Counted from the stretch's first letter, positions 44,589 to 53,571 are shown. The stretch is 64,000 nucleotides of DNA from CADEED01 sp035765415 (GCA_035765415.1 DASTXR010000126.1:16102-80101); one strand, 5' to 3'. The notes: a model not told the origin generated them from the letters alone. Program-made: numbers and translations.

Positions 44589-44978
44589 ATGAGTGCTGTG
44601 CCCAAACCGCGCCAACAGTTGCGCATGATGATCGTCGACGACTCGAACGTGATGCGGCGTCGCATCGAGCGTTCGCAGCAGAACGACCTGCTCGAGGTGG
44701 TCGGAACTGCCGTGAATGGCCTCGACGCGGTCACCAAGTTCAAGCAGCTGCTGCCCGATGTCATGACCCTCGACCTGACCATGCCCGAGATGGACGGCAT
44801 CGAGTGCGTTGAGCACGTAATCAAAATCAAGCCTGATGTGCTTATACTCGTGGTGTCGGCGCTCGCCGATAAGGCCACGGCAGTGGAAGCCATCGAGAAG
44901 GGCGCCAACGGGTTCCTGTGTAAGCCGTTCACGGACGACCAGCTCAATGAAGCTCTCGCCGAGTTGATTGGGGAGTAA
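44589..44978 (+). CDS. CheY-like single-domain response regulator
   Basis: A 129-residue stand-alone receiver. The acidic pair is D17/D18 (MMIVDDSN), phospho-acceptor D62 in TLDLTMPEMDG, Ser90 in VVSAL and Lys112 in FLCKPF, all intact. No output domain, as in CheY. It lies 18 bp after the CheA-like gene and 5 bp before the CheX-like gene. Predicted to receive phosphate from His447 of the kinase and to be dephosphorylated by the CheX-like protein. Target unknown; the pseudo-receiver TonB protein is one candidate partner. Confidence 0.93.
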   Translation: MSAVPKPRQQLRMMIVDDSNVMRRRIERSQQNDLLEVVGTAVNGLDAVTKFKQLLPDVMTLDLTMPEMDGIECVEHVIKIKPDVLILVVSALADKATAVEAIEKGANGFLCKPFTDDQLNEALAELIGE

Positions 44979-44983
44979 GAGAA

Positions 44984-45433
44984 ATGTTGGACGCTGAAGA
45001 AGTTCGAACCTTCGTGCAGGGCACAGTGCACTTCTTCGAGACCGCGACGGGTCATCCCGCTACGGTGGGCTCGCCTTATCTGTGCATCGACAAGTCGGCC
45101 GTGGTCCAGGACTACGCCGGCGTCATCGGCATTTCCGGCAACCGGGAAGGCAAGGTCTATTTCACCGCGCCGCGCGGCATGTTGTCGGTCATGTTGATGT
45201 GCATGAACGAAACGGACACCGGCGAGCAGAACGTGCGCGACCTGGTGGGTGAAGTCGCCAACACCATTTCGGGCAATGCGCGCCGGGATTTCGGCCGCAA
45301 CTTCGTCATCAGCACGCCGACCATCTGCGATCGCAACAATGCCGCCACGGCAGCCGCCACCACCGGCCGCTCGTTCGTCATTCCGATCAACTGGCGCAGC
45401 TATGCGGCCAATGTCGTAGTTTGCCTCCAGTAG
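44984..45433 (+). CDS. CheX-like CheY-phosphatase
   Basis: A 149-residue protein of the CheC/CheX/FliY phosphatase fold. The active-site helix reads DLVGEVANTISGNARRDFG, giving the ExxN pair E90/N93 that defines CheX catalysis. The flanking strands (VVQDYAGVIGISG, GKVYFTAPRGML, SFVIPINWRSY) fit. It would shorten the life of phosphorylated CheY-like regulator from the gene immediately upstream (5 bp). CheX genes are not usual beside TonB proteins. A strong terminator follows 27 bp downstream, closing the operon. Confidence 0.88.
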   Translation: MLDAEEVRTFVQGTVHFFETATGHPATVGSPYLCIDKSAVVQDYAGVIGISGNREGKVYFTAPRGMLSVMLMCMNETDTGEQNVRDLVGEVANTISGNARRDFGRNFVISTPTICDRNNAATAAATTGRSFVIPINWRSYAANVVVCLQ

Positions 45434-45459
45434 CTAGTTCGACTCTGACAATTTGACGG

Positions 45460-45483
45460 ACGCCGGCGCTTCGCCGGCGTTTT
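45460..45483 (+). terminator. rho-independent terminator of chemosensory operon
   Basis: ACGCCGGCG, loop CTT, CGCCGGCGT, then TTT. Nine-pair G+C stem, 27 bp after the CheX-like stop and before the convergent algW stop. It has the same stem as the hppA terminator. Confidence 0.9.
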
Positions 45484-45506
45484 CCGTTGTGGCGCGCAGC
45501 GCCTGA

Positions 45507-46703
45507 CTATCTGTTGCGCGGGCGCTCGCCCACGGCCACCTCGGTCTCGAAGGGCGCGGTTCCGCGTATTCCCGTGACCTTGATCTTCCTGCCCGGACTC
45601 ACGTTGGCGATGCGCGTCAGCGTGTCCTGCGCGCTCGAGACCTTCTCGCCGTTCACGGTGAGGATGATGTCGCGCGGCTCCATGCCCACGGCGGCGGCGG
45701 GACTGCCCACGTAGAGTTTCGCGACCACGACGCCCGGCTGCGCCAGGTTGAAACGCCGCGCGTCGATCTGGTCGATGTCGGCCGGAACGATCCCGATCCA
45801 GCCGCGCACCACGCGGCCCTTGGTGAGGATTTCGGACATCACGCCGCGCACCAGGTTGACGGGAATCGCGAAGCCGATGCCTTCGACTCCGAGGTTCTTG
45901 GCCAGCACGGCGGTGTTGATGCCGATGAGCTCGCCTTCGGCGTTTATCAGCGCGCCCCCCGAATTGCCCACGTTGATGGGCGCGTCGGTCTGGATGAAAT
46001 TCTCGAACGTGGCCACGCCTAACTGGCCGCGCCCGGTGGCGCTCACGATGCCCTGCGTGACGGTCTGCGACAGGCCCACGGGATTGCCGATGGCGAGCAC
46101 GATGTCACCGACGCGCAGGCGGTCCGAATGACCCATCGGCATCACGGGAACATTGGTCTTGAGATCGAGCTGCAGCACCGCGAGGTCCGTGTCCGGGTCG
46201 CGGCCGACTATTTTTGCATCGGCGACGCGGCCGTCGGCCAGCTGGGCGCGGATCAAGTCGGCCGTGGCGATCACGTGGTGGTTGGTGATCACGTGGGCGG
46301 CGCGATCGACGATCACGCCGGATCCCAGGCTCTGCTCCAGCCGCTGCCGGTAGCGAGGGCGGGCGTCACCAAACAACTCTTCGATGGCGTTCGGCTGAAT
46401 GCGTTCGGTGACGAGCCTGGCCGTATAGATGTTGACCACGGCCGGCGCCGCTCGCTGGACCGCTTCGGCGTACGAGTTGGTGGCGCGCGGCGTTTCCGGC
46501 ACCGGTGTCTGTACTACGGGCAACGTGGGCGCGGCAGCCGCGGGAACGGGCGCGGGCACGGGTTGCGGCGTCGCCGGGGGTGCCGGCGAGCGCCTTGCAA
46601 TGAGCTCGGGCCGCACCATCACTGCGATGAACGCGGCCGCAAGTCCAACGATTGCGGAGATCGAAATGAAAGTCAGAAATCGCAACAGGGGTCGTGTCGA
46701 CAT
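45507..46703 (-). CDS. algW: periplasmic serine protease, DegS/AlgW type
   Basis: A 398-residue HtrA-family protease with one N-terminal membrane helix (about 8-30), a Pro/Ala linker, a trypsin domain with H143 (TNHHV), D173 (DTDLAVL) and S248 (VGNSGGAL), and a single PDZ domain (about 300-395). One PDZ and the anchor fit DegS/AlgW, the site-1 protease that starts sigma-E release under envelope stress. ATG 46703 (MSTRPLLRFL) is chosen; an ATG six codons upstream is possible. It is divergent from petA, a common arrangement. Confidence 0.88.
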   Translation of the reverse strand: MSTRPLLRFLTFISISAIVGLAAAFIAVMVRPELIARRSPAPPATPQPVPAPVPAAAAPTLPVVQTPVPETPRATNSYAEAVQRAAPAVVNIYTARLVTERIQPNAIEELFGDARPRYRQRLEQSLGSGVIVDRAAHVITNHHVIATADLIRAQLADGRVADAKIVGRDPDTDLAVLQLDLKTNVPVMPMGHSDRLRVGDIVLAIGNPVGLSQTVTQGIVSATGRGQLGVATFENFIQTDAPINVGNSGGALINAEGELIGINTAVLAKNLGVEGIGFAIPVNLVRGVMSEILTKGRVVRGWIGIVPADIDQIDARRFNLAQPGVVVAKLYVGSPAAAVGMEPRDIILTVNGEKVSSAQDTLTRIANVSPGRKIKVTGIRGTAPFETEVAVGERPRNR

Positions 46704-46754
46704 GAGCCGGATAATCCTCATCGGCGGGCGGTCTTAGCGTTGATCCGCATGTGT

Positions 46755-46760
46755 ATAATG
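46755..46760 (+). promoter_or_regulatory. -10 box of the petABC operon
   Basis: A perfect TATAAT followed by GCGCCGCC. No convincing -35 at 17 bp. Transcription would start near 46767, about 70 bases before the petA ATG. Confidence 0.6.
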
Positions 46761-46837
46761 CGCCGCCTCCCGGGGTCTCGCAGCGGCGCATTTTGCGGTC
46801 GCCCGCGCCGGGGCGATTTTCGATCCTGAGGTCAAGA

Positions 46838-47461
46838 ATGAGCGATCACGCGGCCGACGATACCGTCCCCGAAGTCGACGAGAGTCGGCGCAAGTTTCTG
46901 ATAGCTGCCACCGCCGGTACCGGCGCGGTCGGCGCGGTGCTTACAGCGGTGCCTTTCCTGGCGTCGTGGAAGCCTTCGGAGAGCGCCCGCGCAGCGGGTC
47001 TGCCCACCGAGGTCGATCTTTCGAAGATCGAGCCCGGCCAGATGGCAACCTTTTTCTGGCGCAAGCAGCAGATCTACGTGGTCAAGCGCACGCCTGAAAT
47101 GCTGGCGTCGCTGGGCAAACTCGAGGCCGAGCTCAAGGACCCGAAATCGGAGAAGTCCGAACAGCCCGAATATGCCAGGAACGATGCGCGGGCCATCAAG
47201 CCCGAAGTGCTCGTGCTCATCGGCACCTGCACACATCTCGGCTGCCTGCCGAAGACGCGCTTCACGCCGGGCGATGCCTCGGTCATGGCCAACTGGCCTG
47301 GCGGATTCTTCTGCCCCTGCCATGGGTCCAAGTTCGATCTCGCGGGCCGCGTGTTCGAAGGCTCACCGGCCTCGGTGAATCTCAAGATTCCGCCATACAG
47401 CTTCGAAGGCGACAGCAAACTCGTCATCGGCGTCGATGCGGCTGCGAAAGGGGTGGCCTGA
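46838..47461 (+). CDS. petA: ubiquinol-cytochrome c reductase Rieske iron-sulfur subunit
   Basis: A 207-residue subunit of the bc1 complex. N-terminal twin-arginine signal-anchor SRRKFLIAATAGTG (residues 16-29) followed by a membrane helix, then the Rieske domain with CTHLGC (C131, H133, C136) and CPCHGS (C159, C161, H162) that hold the 2Fe-2S cluster. TGAGGT precedes ATG 46838. The last base of its stop is shared with petB's ATG (TGATG). Confidence 0.96.
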   Translation: MSDHAADDTVPEVDESRRKFLIAATAGTGAVGAVLTAVPFLASWKPSESARAAGLPTEVDLSKIEPGQMATFFWRKQQIYVVKRTPEMLASLGKLEAELKDPKSEKSEQPEYARNDARAIKPEVLVLIGTCTHLGCLPKTRFTPGDASVMANWPGGFFCPCHGSKFDLAGRVFEGSPASVNLKIPPYSFEGDSKLVIGVDAAAKGVA

Positions 47462-48726
47462 TGTCCGCCAACATGGACGCCAATCCGGACTCCAAACTGG
47501 ACAAGAGCAGCGGGTTCCGCGCCTGGCTCAACAAGCGCCTGCCGGTCGATCAATTCGTGGCCGACCAGCTCACGGGCTATTACGCGCCCAAGAACTTCAA
47601 CATCTGGTACTTCTTCGGTTCGCTGGCGTTGCTGGTGTTCGTCATGCAGATCGTGACGGGCATCTTCATCACCATGCACTTCAAGGCGGGCGAGTCGAGC
47701 GCGTTCGATTCCGTCGAATACCTGCGCCGCGAAGTGCCATATGGCTGGCTGCTGCAGTACATGCATGCCGTCGGCGCGTCGTTCTTCTTCATCGTCGTGT
47801 ACCTGCACATGGCGCGCGCGTTCCTCTACGGCAGCTACAAGGGTCCGCGCGAGGTTCTGTGGGTCATCGGCATGCTCATCTACCTCGCGCTGATGGCCGA
47901 GGCGTTCATGGGCTACGTGCTGCCTTACGGCAACATGTCGTACTGGGGCGCGCAGGTCATCATCAATCTGTTCGGCACCATCCCGGCCGTCGGCCCGGAT
48001 CTCGTGGAATGGATTCGCGGTGACTACGGCATCGGCGATGCAACGCTGACGCGGTTCTTCTCGCTGCACGTCATCGCGCTGCCCTTCGTCATCGCGCTGC
48101 TCATCCTGCTGCACCTGGTCGCGTTGCGCCAGGTCGGGTCCAACAATCCGGATGGCATCGAGATCAAGGAAAACCTGGGCGCCGATGGCAGGCCCAAGGA
48201 TGGCATCCCGTTCCATCCTTATTACACGCTCAAGGACATCGTCGGCGTCGGCCTGTTCCTGACCGCGTTCGCCATCGTGGTGTTCTTCGTGCCGACGTTC
48301 GGCGGGCTCTTCATGGAAGCGCCGAACTTCGAGCCGGCGAATCCCTCGTCGACGCCCGAGCACATAGCCCCGGTGTGGTACTTCACGCCTTACTACGCAA
48401 TCCTGCGCGCGGTTCCGGATCAGAAACTCGGCGCGTTGCTCATGGCGCTGTCAGTGGCGGCATTCCTGTTCCTGCCGTGGCTCGACCGTGCGAAGAACAA
48501 GTCGATCCGCTACCGCGGCATCGCCTCGAAGATCCTGCTCGGCACTTTCTTCGTCACGTTCCTCATGCTCATGTGGCTGGGTCTCAAGCCCGCCGACGGC
48601 ATCTACGTGCTGCTCGCCCGCATCTTCACGGTGTTGTACTTCGCGTTCTTCATCCTGCTGCCGTTCGTGTCCAAGGCCGACGGCAACGGTCCGGTTCCCG
48701 ATCGAGTGACTTACCATGCCCATTAA
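47461..48726 (+). CDS. petB: ubiquinol-cytochrome c reductase cytochrome b
   Basis: A 421-residue polytopic subunit with eight membrane helices. Heme-ligand His pairs lie in helices B and D (GSLALLVFVMQIVTGIF, MHAVGASFFFIVVYLHMAR; later HVIALPFVIALLILLHLVAL), and the Qo-site PEHIAPVWYF, a variant of the PEWY motif region, is present. It oxidises quinol and passes electrons to the Rieske protein. It overlaps petC by 11 bases. Confidence 0.96.
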   Translation: MSANMDANPDSKLDKSSGFRAWLNKRLPVDQFVADQLTGYYAPKNFNIWYFFGSLALLVFVMQIVTGIFITMHFKAGESSAFDSVEYLRREVPYGWLLQYMHAVGASFFFIVVYLHMARAFLYGSYKGPREVLWVIGMLIYLALMAEAFMGYVLPYGNMSYWGAQVIINLFGTIPAVGPDLVEWIRGDYGIGDATLTRFFSLHVIALPFVIALLILLHLVALRQVGSNNPDGIEIKENLGADGRPKDGIPFHPYYTLKDIVGVGLFLTAFAIVVFFVPTFGGLFMEAPNFEPANPSSTPEHIAPVWYFTPYYAILRAVPDQKLGALLMALSVAAFLFLPWLDRAKNKSIRYRGIASKILLGTFFVTFLMLMWLGLKPADGIYVLLARIFTVLYFAFFILLPFVSKADGNGPVPDRVTYHAH

Positions 48727-49489
48727 GTTTGCAGGCGTCGTCGGCGGTCTCGCGCTGTTGTTAGGCGCTGGCGCGGTTTCAGCGAATGAAGGCGGGCATG
48801 CCGGCTGGCAGCGCGCGGCGGACAACGAAATCGCCAACCGGCCGTCGTTGCAGCGTGGCGCACGCCACTTCATGGATTACTGCTCGGGCTGTCATTCGCT
48901 CAAGTACATGCGTTACTCGCGCGTCGCGGAAGACCTCAAGATTCCCGATAATTTTCGCGACACGTACCTGGTGAGGCCGGGCGAAAAATTCTCCGACTAC
49001 ATCAAGGCCTCGATGCCGGCCGCCGATGCCCAGGAATGGTTCGGCAAGCCGCCGCCAGACCTGTCGCTGGTCGCGCGTTCGCGCGGGTCGGATTGGGTGT
49101 TCAACTTCCTGACCACCTTCTATGCGGATTCGGCGAGCCGCCAGACGGGCGTGAACAACCTGCAGTTGCCGGGCACGGCGATGCCGCATGTGCTCGCAAG
49201 CGTCCAGGGTGTGCAGCAAGCGGTGTGGAACGCGGTCGAGCACAAGGGTGAAGACGGCAAGGCTGTCGTCACCCCCGAATTCAAGGAGTTTGCGCCAGGC
49301 GTGGTCGGCAGCCTGACCCCGGCGCAATACGACGAGTTCGCGCGCGACATCGTGAACTTCCTTCAATACGTCAGCGATCCTTCGCAGGTCGAACGCCAGA
49401 GCATCGGCATCTGGGTAGTGTTATTCCTTCTCATGTTCACGGGCATCGCGTACATGTTGAAGAAGGAATACTGGAAGGACGTCCGCTGA
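48716..49489 (+). CDS. petC: ubiquinol-cytochrome c reductase cytochrome c1
   Basis: A 257-residue periplasmic cytochrome with signal peptide (about 1-23, GLALLLGAGAVSA), heme c motif CSGCH (C56, C59, H60), an axial Met in the later part, and a C-terminal membrane anchor (about 230-248, IGIWVVLFLLMFTGIAYML). It passes electrons from the Rieske centre to soluble cytochrome c. One TTG-TTA-GGC word lies in the signal peptide. Separated by 54 bp from sspA. Confidence 0.95.
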   Translation: MPIKFAGVVGGLALLLGAGAVSANEGGHAGWQRAADNEIANRPSLQRGARHFMDYCSGCHSLKYMRYSRVAEDLKIPDNFRDTYLVRPGEKFSDYIKASMPAADAQEWFGKPPPDLSLVARSRGSDWVFNFLTTFYADSASRQTGVNNLQLPGTAMPHVLASVQGVQQAVWNAVEHKGEDGKAVVTPEFKEFAPGVVGSLTPAQYDEFARDIVNFLQYVSDPSQVERQSIGIWVVLFLLMFTGIAYMLKKEYWKDVR

Positions 49490-49543
49490 GCGGCCTCATT
49501 GTCATCGGGGAGTTTCAACTCGCCGTAGTGCGCGGAGGGCGGA

Positions 49544-50164
49544 TTGTCTAATCGGCGTGCAACGATGACGCTGTTTTCGGCGCCCGATGATTTGTGGAGT
49601 CATCGCACGCGCATCGTGATTGCCGAAAAGGCGATCGAGATCGAAATCGTGGACGTGGCGCCCGGGAAATATCCCGAGGACCTGCTCGATCTCAACCCGT
49701 ACCACACGACGCCGACGCTGATCGACCGCGACCTCGTGCTCTACGACTCGCGCGTCATCATGGAATACCTCGACGAACGTTTTCCGCATCCGCCGTTGAT
49801 GCCGGTCGATCCGGTGTCGCGTGCGCGTGCGCGGCTGGCGCTCTACCAGATCGAACATGACTGGTATGACCTGGCCCGCAAGATGGACGCACCCGGGTCC
49901 AAGGACCTGGCGCAGCTGCGCAAAGTGCTGCGCGACAACGTGCTCGGCAGTGCCGACCTCTTCAAGCTCAAGCCATATTTCCTGTCGGACGAGTTTTCGA
50001 TGGTGGACGCGACCATCGCGCCCATCCTGTGGCGCCTGCCGCGCTACGAAATCGATCTGCCGCCGCAGGCCCAGCCCATCCTCAAGTACGCCAGCACCAT
50101 CTTTTCGCGTCCGGCGTTTCGCGCCAGCCTGTCGGAAAGCGAGCGGGAGATGCGGCTCGCATGA
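49544..50164 (+). CDS. sspA: stringent starvation protein A
   Basis: A 206-residue GST-fold transcription factor that binds RNA polymerase. The N-terminus MSNRRATMTLFSAPDDLWSH matches the SspA pattern with a short extension before MTLFS; it begins at TTG 49544, preceded by GGAGGG about five bases upstream (ATG 49565 is the alternative). The thioredoxin-like part (EIVDVAPGKYPEDLLDLNPY) and the helical C-half follow. It overlaps sspB by four bases (ATGA), the standard sspAB arrangement downstream of petABC. Confidence 0.93.
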   Translation: MSNRRATMTLFSAPDDLWSHRTRIVIAEKAIEIEIVDVAPGKYPEDLLDLNPYHTTPTLIDRDLVLYDSRVIMEYLDERFPHPPLMPVDPVSRARARLALYQIEHDWYDLARKMDAPGSKDLAQLRKVLRDNVLGSADLFKLKPYFLSDEFSMVDATIAPILWRLPRYEIDLPPQAQPILKYASTIFSRPAFRASLSESEREMRLA

Positions 50165-50562
50165 ACGATCGAGTGCGCAATTCCAAGCGCCCATATCTGA
50201 TTCGCGCCATGCACGGCTGGATGATGGATAACGGCGAGACTCCCCACGTCATCGTCGATGCGGAGAAACCGGGAGTGGAAGTGCCGCGCGCCTACGTCAA
50301 GGACGGCAAGGTGGTGCTCAACCTGTCCTCCACGGCCACGCAGCGGCTGGTCATGGGCAACGACTGGATCGAATTCGAAGCGCGCTTCGCGGGCGTGGTG
50401 CATCACGTGCGCATTCCCGTGAGCACCGTGCTGGGAATCTACGCGCGGGAAACCGGCGAGGGCATGGTGTTTTCCGAGCAGGACCTGGGGCCCGAGCCGC
50501 CGACCAAGCCGGTTCCGCCCGAAGACGGCAGCCGGCGCCCGCAACTCAAGGTCGTCAAGTAG
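50161..50562 (+). CDS. sspB: ClpXP adaptor SspB
   Basis: A 133-residue adaptor that delivers ssrA-tagged and other substrates to ClpXP. The N-terminal fold (SKRPYLIRAMHGWMMDNGETPHVIVDA in parts, LVMGNDWIEFEARFAGVVHHVRIP in parts, GIYARETGEGM) is clear, and the C-terminal XB peptide ends in RRPQLKVVK, the ClpX-binding tail. Acts in the cytoplasm. Translationally coupled to sspA. Confidence 0.95.
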   Translation: MNDRVRNSKRPYLIRAMHGWMMDNGETPHVIVDAEKPGVEVPRAYVKDGKVVLNLSSTATQRLVMGNDWIEFEARFAGVVHHVRIPVSTVLGIYARETGEGMVFSEQDLGPEPPTKPVPPEDGSRRPQLKVVK

Positions 50563-50587
50563 TTAGCAACGGTCGTCGCCGCGCCTA

Positions 50588-51241
50588 CTAACGTGGTGCG
50601 GCGAGCTTGGCCAGCGCCGACTGATACGCCGGCGCCGCCTCGCGAAAATCGGAGATCGTGGTGCCGAGATCGCGCGCCAGCCCGTCGGCGATGCCATAAA
50701 TCCAGCCGTGCACGTGCAGCTCCTGGCCGCGCTCCCAGGCATCGCGCGCAATGCTGGTCTGGCAGACGTTCTGCACCTGCTCGATGACGTTCAGCTCGCA
50801 GAGCCGGTCGGACGCCATGATCTCGCTGTTGCAGGACTTGAGGCTGTGCTGGTGTTTTTCGTGTACGTCCTGCACGTGGCGCAGCCAGTTGTCGGCGAGA
50901 CCGACCCGCGCCCGGCGCATCGCCGCCTGCACGCCGCTGCAGCCGTAATGCCCCACGACGATGATGTGTTTGACCTTGAGGATGTCGACGGCGAACTGCA
51001 TGACCGACAGGCAGTTCAGGTCCGTGTGCACCACCATGTTGGCGATGTTGCGATGGACGAAGACGTCGCCCGGAAGCAGGCCGACGATCTGGTTGGCCGG
51101 CACGCGACTGTCGGCACAGCCTATCCACAGATAGTTGGGCGATTGCTGGCGGGAAAGCTTGGCGAAGAATTCGGGATCCTGGCGGAGGATGCCTGCGGCC
51201 CATTCGCGATTGTTCTTGAACAGCTCGTCGAGCGTTTTCAT
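50588..51241 (-). CDS. can: beta-class carbonic anhydrase
   Basis: A 217-residue zinc enzyme interconverting CO2 and bicarbonate. Zinc ligands C42 (with D44 and R46 in GCADSRVPAN), H98 and C101 (GHYGCSG) are intact, and the N-terminus MKTLDELFKNNREWA is typical of Can. It supplies bicarbonate for carboxylases in air. It converges on sspB with 25 bp between, and is separated from yraN by a REP-like element. Confidence 0.95.
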   Translation of the reverse strand: MKTLDELFKNNREWAAGILRQDPEFFAKLSRQQSPNYLWIGCADSRVPANQIVGLLPGDVFVHRNIANMVVHTDLNCLSVMQFAVDILKVKHIIVVGHYGCSGVQAAMRRARVGLADNWLRHVQDVHEKHQHSLKSCNSEIMASDRLCELNVIEQVQNVCQTSIARDAWERGQELHVHGWIYGIADGLARDLGTTISDFREAAPAYQSALAKLAAPR

Positions 51242-51259
51242 GTGGGCGCGACCTTAAAC

Positions 51260-51326
51260 GTCCCCATCGGTTTTGGCAAAAGGGCCGAGGTGCGGCCCCT
51301 TTTGCTAGGAAACGGGGAGTGTCCCC
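51260..51326. repeat. REP-like palindrome, copy 5 (degenerate)
   Basis: Imperfect inverted repeat with GTCCCC ends, GGTTTTGGCAAAAGGG and CCCCTTTTGCTAGGAAAC arms around a short GCCG-type loop. It fills the space between can and the yraN stop codon and shares words with copies 1-4. Confidence 0.7.
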
Positions 51327-51327
51327 A

Positions 51328-51675
51328 TCAGGCATGGAAAGCGTGCTTGAGCCATTCGATCTGTCCGTTGCGAATGACGATGACGTCGAACCTCACGCGG
51401 CAGTGGCGCAGCTCCGGGCGACGCTGCAGGAACAGCGCCGTGGTTGCGGCGATGCGCCGCTGTTTGCCGCGGCTGACGCTGGCGGCGGCACCGCCGAATC
51501 GGTCGCTGGCGCGTGTACGCACTTCCGCGACCACGAGCAGCTCGCCGGCGCGCGCCACCACGTCGATCTCACCCACGCGCCGCAGAAAATTGCGCGCAAC
51601 GATGGTGAACCCCTGCGACTCGAGGAAAACAGCCGCACTGTTCTCGGCCAGCGTCCCGGTCTGACGGCGATCCAT
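51328..51675 (-). CDS. yraN: YraN family endonuclease-like protein
   Basis: A 115-residue UPF0102 protein with a restriction-endonuclease-like fold: GTLAENSAAVFLESQGFTIV, the catalytic-type GEIDVVAR and VVAEVRTR (Glu-x-Arg) strands, and a basic C-terminus. It may be involved in DNA processing, but no biochemical role is firmly known. It lies 12 bp after lpoA on the same strand, the usual position. Confidence 0.9.
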   Translation of the reverse strand: MDRRQTGTLAENSAAVFLESQGFTIVARNFLRRVGEIDVVARAGELLVVAEVRTRASDRFGGAAASVSRGKQRRIAATTALFLQRRPELRHCRVRFDVIVIRNGQIEWLKHAFHA

Positions 51676-51687
51676 GCCGACGCGTTG

Positions 51688-53571
51688 TTAGGGAGGCGTT
51701 GCTGCAGCGCTGTCGACGCGATCGAGCGGTGTCGGCACGCCGTTCTTGATGCGCGCCCACTCGAGCTCGCGGCGTACGCGGCCCTGTGCATCGACTGACA
51801 GCGTGCCGGTGAGCCCCTGCGGATTCACGCTGGCGCCGCGTTGCAGTGACGTGGCGATGCGGAATGCGTCGTAGCCGAACGCGAACAACCGGCCGCGGCG
51901 GCTCGTGGATTCGCCGAAAGCCTGGCGCGCGGCTTCGCGCACCTGGCCCGACAAACCTTCGTCGCCCAGCATCCACGGCATGTCCGGGAACATCATGCCG
52001 TCGATTTCCTGATTGGCGGTTGGGTGTGGTTCATAGGCATCGCCCAGCGTGTAGGTGGGAATGTCGCCGGCGAGATGAAACCGCAGCTGCGGCCGAAGCT
52101 GGCGCGCCGCGCCTGGCTGGCTGGGCGCGAAGATGAACTGGATGTCGGGACGGCGCCGCGGTTCGAACTCGAGCTTCTGGCCGATGGCAGCCTGGATGCG
52201 CTGGTGGCGCATGCGGCTGTCGTCCGTGCGCAGCACCTGCGTGATGCTGTCGCTGAAGTCGCTGCGCGATGTCGCGCCGAAGCTGGCCTGGCCGAGCAGG
52301 AAACCCCCGGCCGCACGCAGCTCTTCGTCGAATGCCGTTGCGACACGTGTTCCCCAATCGCCCTCGGGCGTCAGCAAGACGCCGCGACGGCGACCGCTGG
52401 CGCCGATGTAGCGAGCGACCGCGCGCGCATCGTCTTCCGGCGACAGCGCGAACTGGTAGAACCGCTGCGGCGTCGGCCGGTCGGCCGGCAGGAAGTTGAG
52501 CGCCAGCAGTGGCGCGCGGGTAGCCAGGAAGTCGCCCGCGGCGACGACTTCTTCGCGCGTCAGCGGGCCGACGATGAATTCGGCGCCCGCCGCGGCGGCC
52601 TGCCCGATGGTGTCGGCGATCGACGTGACGGCGGTGTCGTATACCCGCAAGCGCGGCCGGGACGCGGCTGGCAGCTCGTAATACGCGGTCATGAAACCGT
52701 CGCGGATCTGTGCCGCGGCCGCGGGCAATGGCGCGCGCCCGGTCAGCGGCAGCATGAGCGCGACGTGGGGCGCCGCCGCGAGACTGGCGGGAGGCCCTTC
52801 GATTCCGATGCCCGGTTCGTCCGCGAGCGCGGCAAGCGCGGGATGTGACGGGTAACGCGCGCGGAACGCCGCCAGCCGCGTCGCGCCGCGCGTGGGATTG
52901 AGCGCGTTCTCGTTGGCAACAGACGCGGCTTCGAGCCAGCCACGCACGGTCGCGTCGCTGCCGGGTGGCGGCGCGAGCGAGACGCCGCGGGCGGCCGCCG
53001 CGCGTAACTGGGCTAACAACTCCGAGCGTGCGATGCGCGTGTCGCCTGGCGCGATGAAGCGCTCGCGCGCGAGCTCGGAGCGGATGCCATCGAGCACGTG
53101 GCCGGTGGCGATGGCGACCTGCTGGCGCGTTTCGTAGTAGCGCGCCGCCGCCGGCGGCGCCGTGGGAGTTTGCATGCCGCTGACCTGCCGCCAGGCTTCG
53201 TCGCCTCGACCCTGGGCCACCAGCGACTGGATGCGCAACAGGCTCTGTTCGAGCGTCTGTTGTTGCGTGAGGCCGCCGGGCGGCAGCTGCGCGAGTACGC
53301 GATCAGCGTCGGCAGCGCGCCCCGCGGCAAGCCAGGCGCGCGCAGCCCGCAGCCGAAATTCCGCACTGTCGCTGCCGGTGGTCTCGGACGCCAGCCGCTC
53401 GTAGAGAGCAGCGGCGGCCGCGTGGTCGCCGGCGCGAGCAAGTTCTTCGGCGCGATCGACGTTTGGTGGGCCGCCACGGCGGGGCGTGGCCGGACAACCC
53501 GCGAGCACCGCGGCCAGCGCGACGACGACCAAACATGCAAATGGCCTTACCAGAGCTTTCTTAGGCGTCAT
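51688..53571 (-). CDS. lpoA: penicillin-binding protein activator LpoA
   Basis: A 627-residue outer-membrane lipoprotein. Lipobox LAGC with C26; N-terminal TPR-like helical domain (about 40-270); C-terminal periplasmic-binding-protein-like domain (about 280-620: PHVALMLPLTG, EFIVGPLTREEVVAAGDF, RRRGVLLTPEGDWGTRV as parts). It stimulates PBP1A from the outer membrane during peptidoglycan synthesis. Its Ala/Arg-rich linker is longer than in E. coli LpoA. Divergent from rsmI with 54 bp between. Confidence 0.9.
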   Translation of the reverse strand: MTPKKALVRPFACLVVVALAAVLAGCPATPRRGGPPNVDRAEELARAGDHAAAAALYERLASETTGSDSAEFRLRAARAWLAAGRAADADRVLAQLPPGGLTQQQTLEQSLLRIQSLVAQGRGDEAWRQVSGMQTPTAPPAAARYYETRQQVAIATGHVLDGIRSELARERFIAPGDTRIARSELLAQLRAAAARGVSLAPPPGSDATVRGWLEAASVANENALNPTRGATRLAAFRARYPSHPALAALADEPGIGIEGPPASLAAAPHVALMLPLTGRAPLPAAAAQIRDGFMTAYYELPAASRPRLRVYDTAVTSIADTIGQAAAAGAEFIVGPLTREEVVAAGDFLATRAPLLALNFLPADRPTPQRFYQFALSPEDDARAVARYIGASGRRRGVLLTPEGDWGTRVATAFDEELRAAGGFLLGQASFGATSRSDFSDSITQVLRTDDSRMRHQRIQAAIGQKLEFEPRRRPDIQFIFAPSQPGAARQLRPQLRFHLAGDIPTYTLGDAYEPHPTANQEIDGMMFPDMPWMLGDEGLSGQVREAARQAFGESTSRRGRLFAFGYDAFRIATSLQRGASVNPQGLTGTLSVDAQGRVRRELEWARIKNGVPTPLDRVDSAAATPP

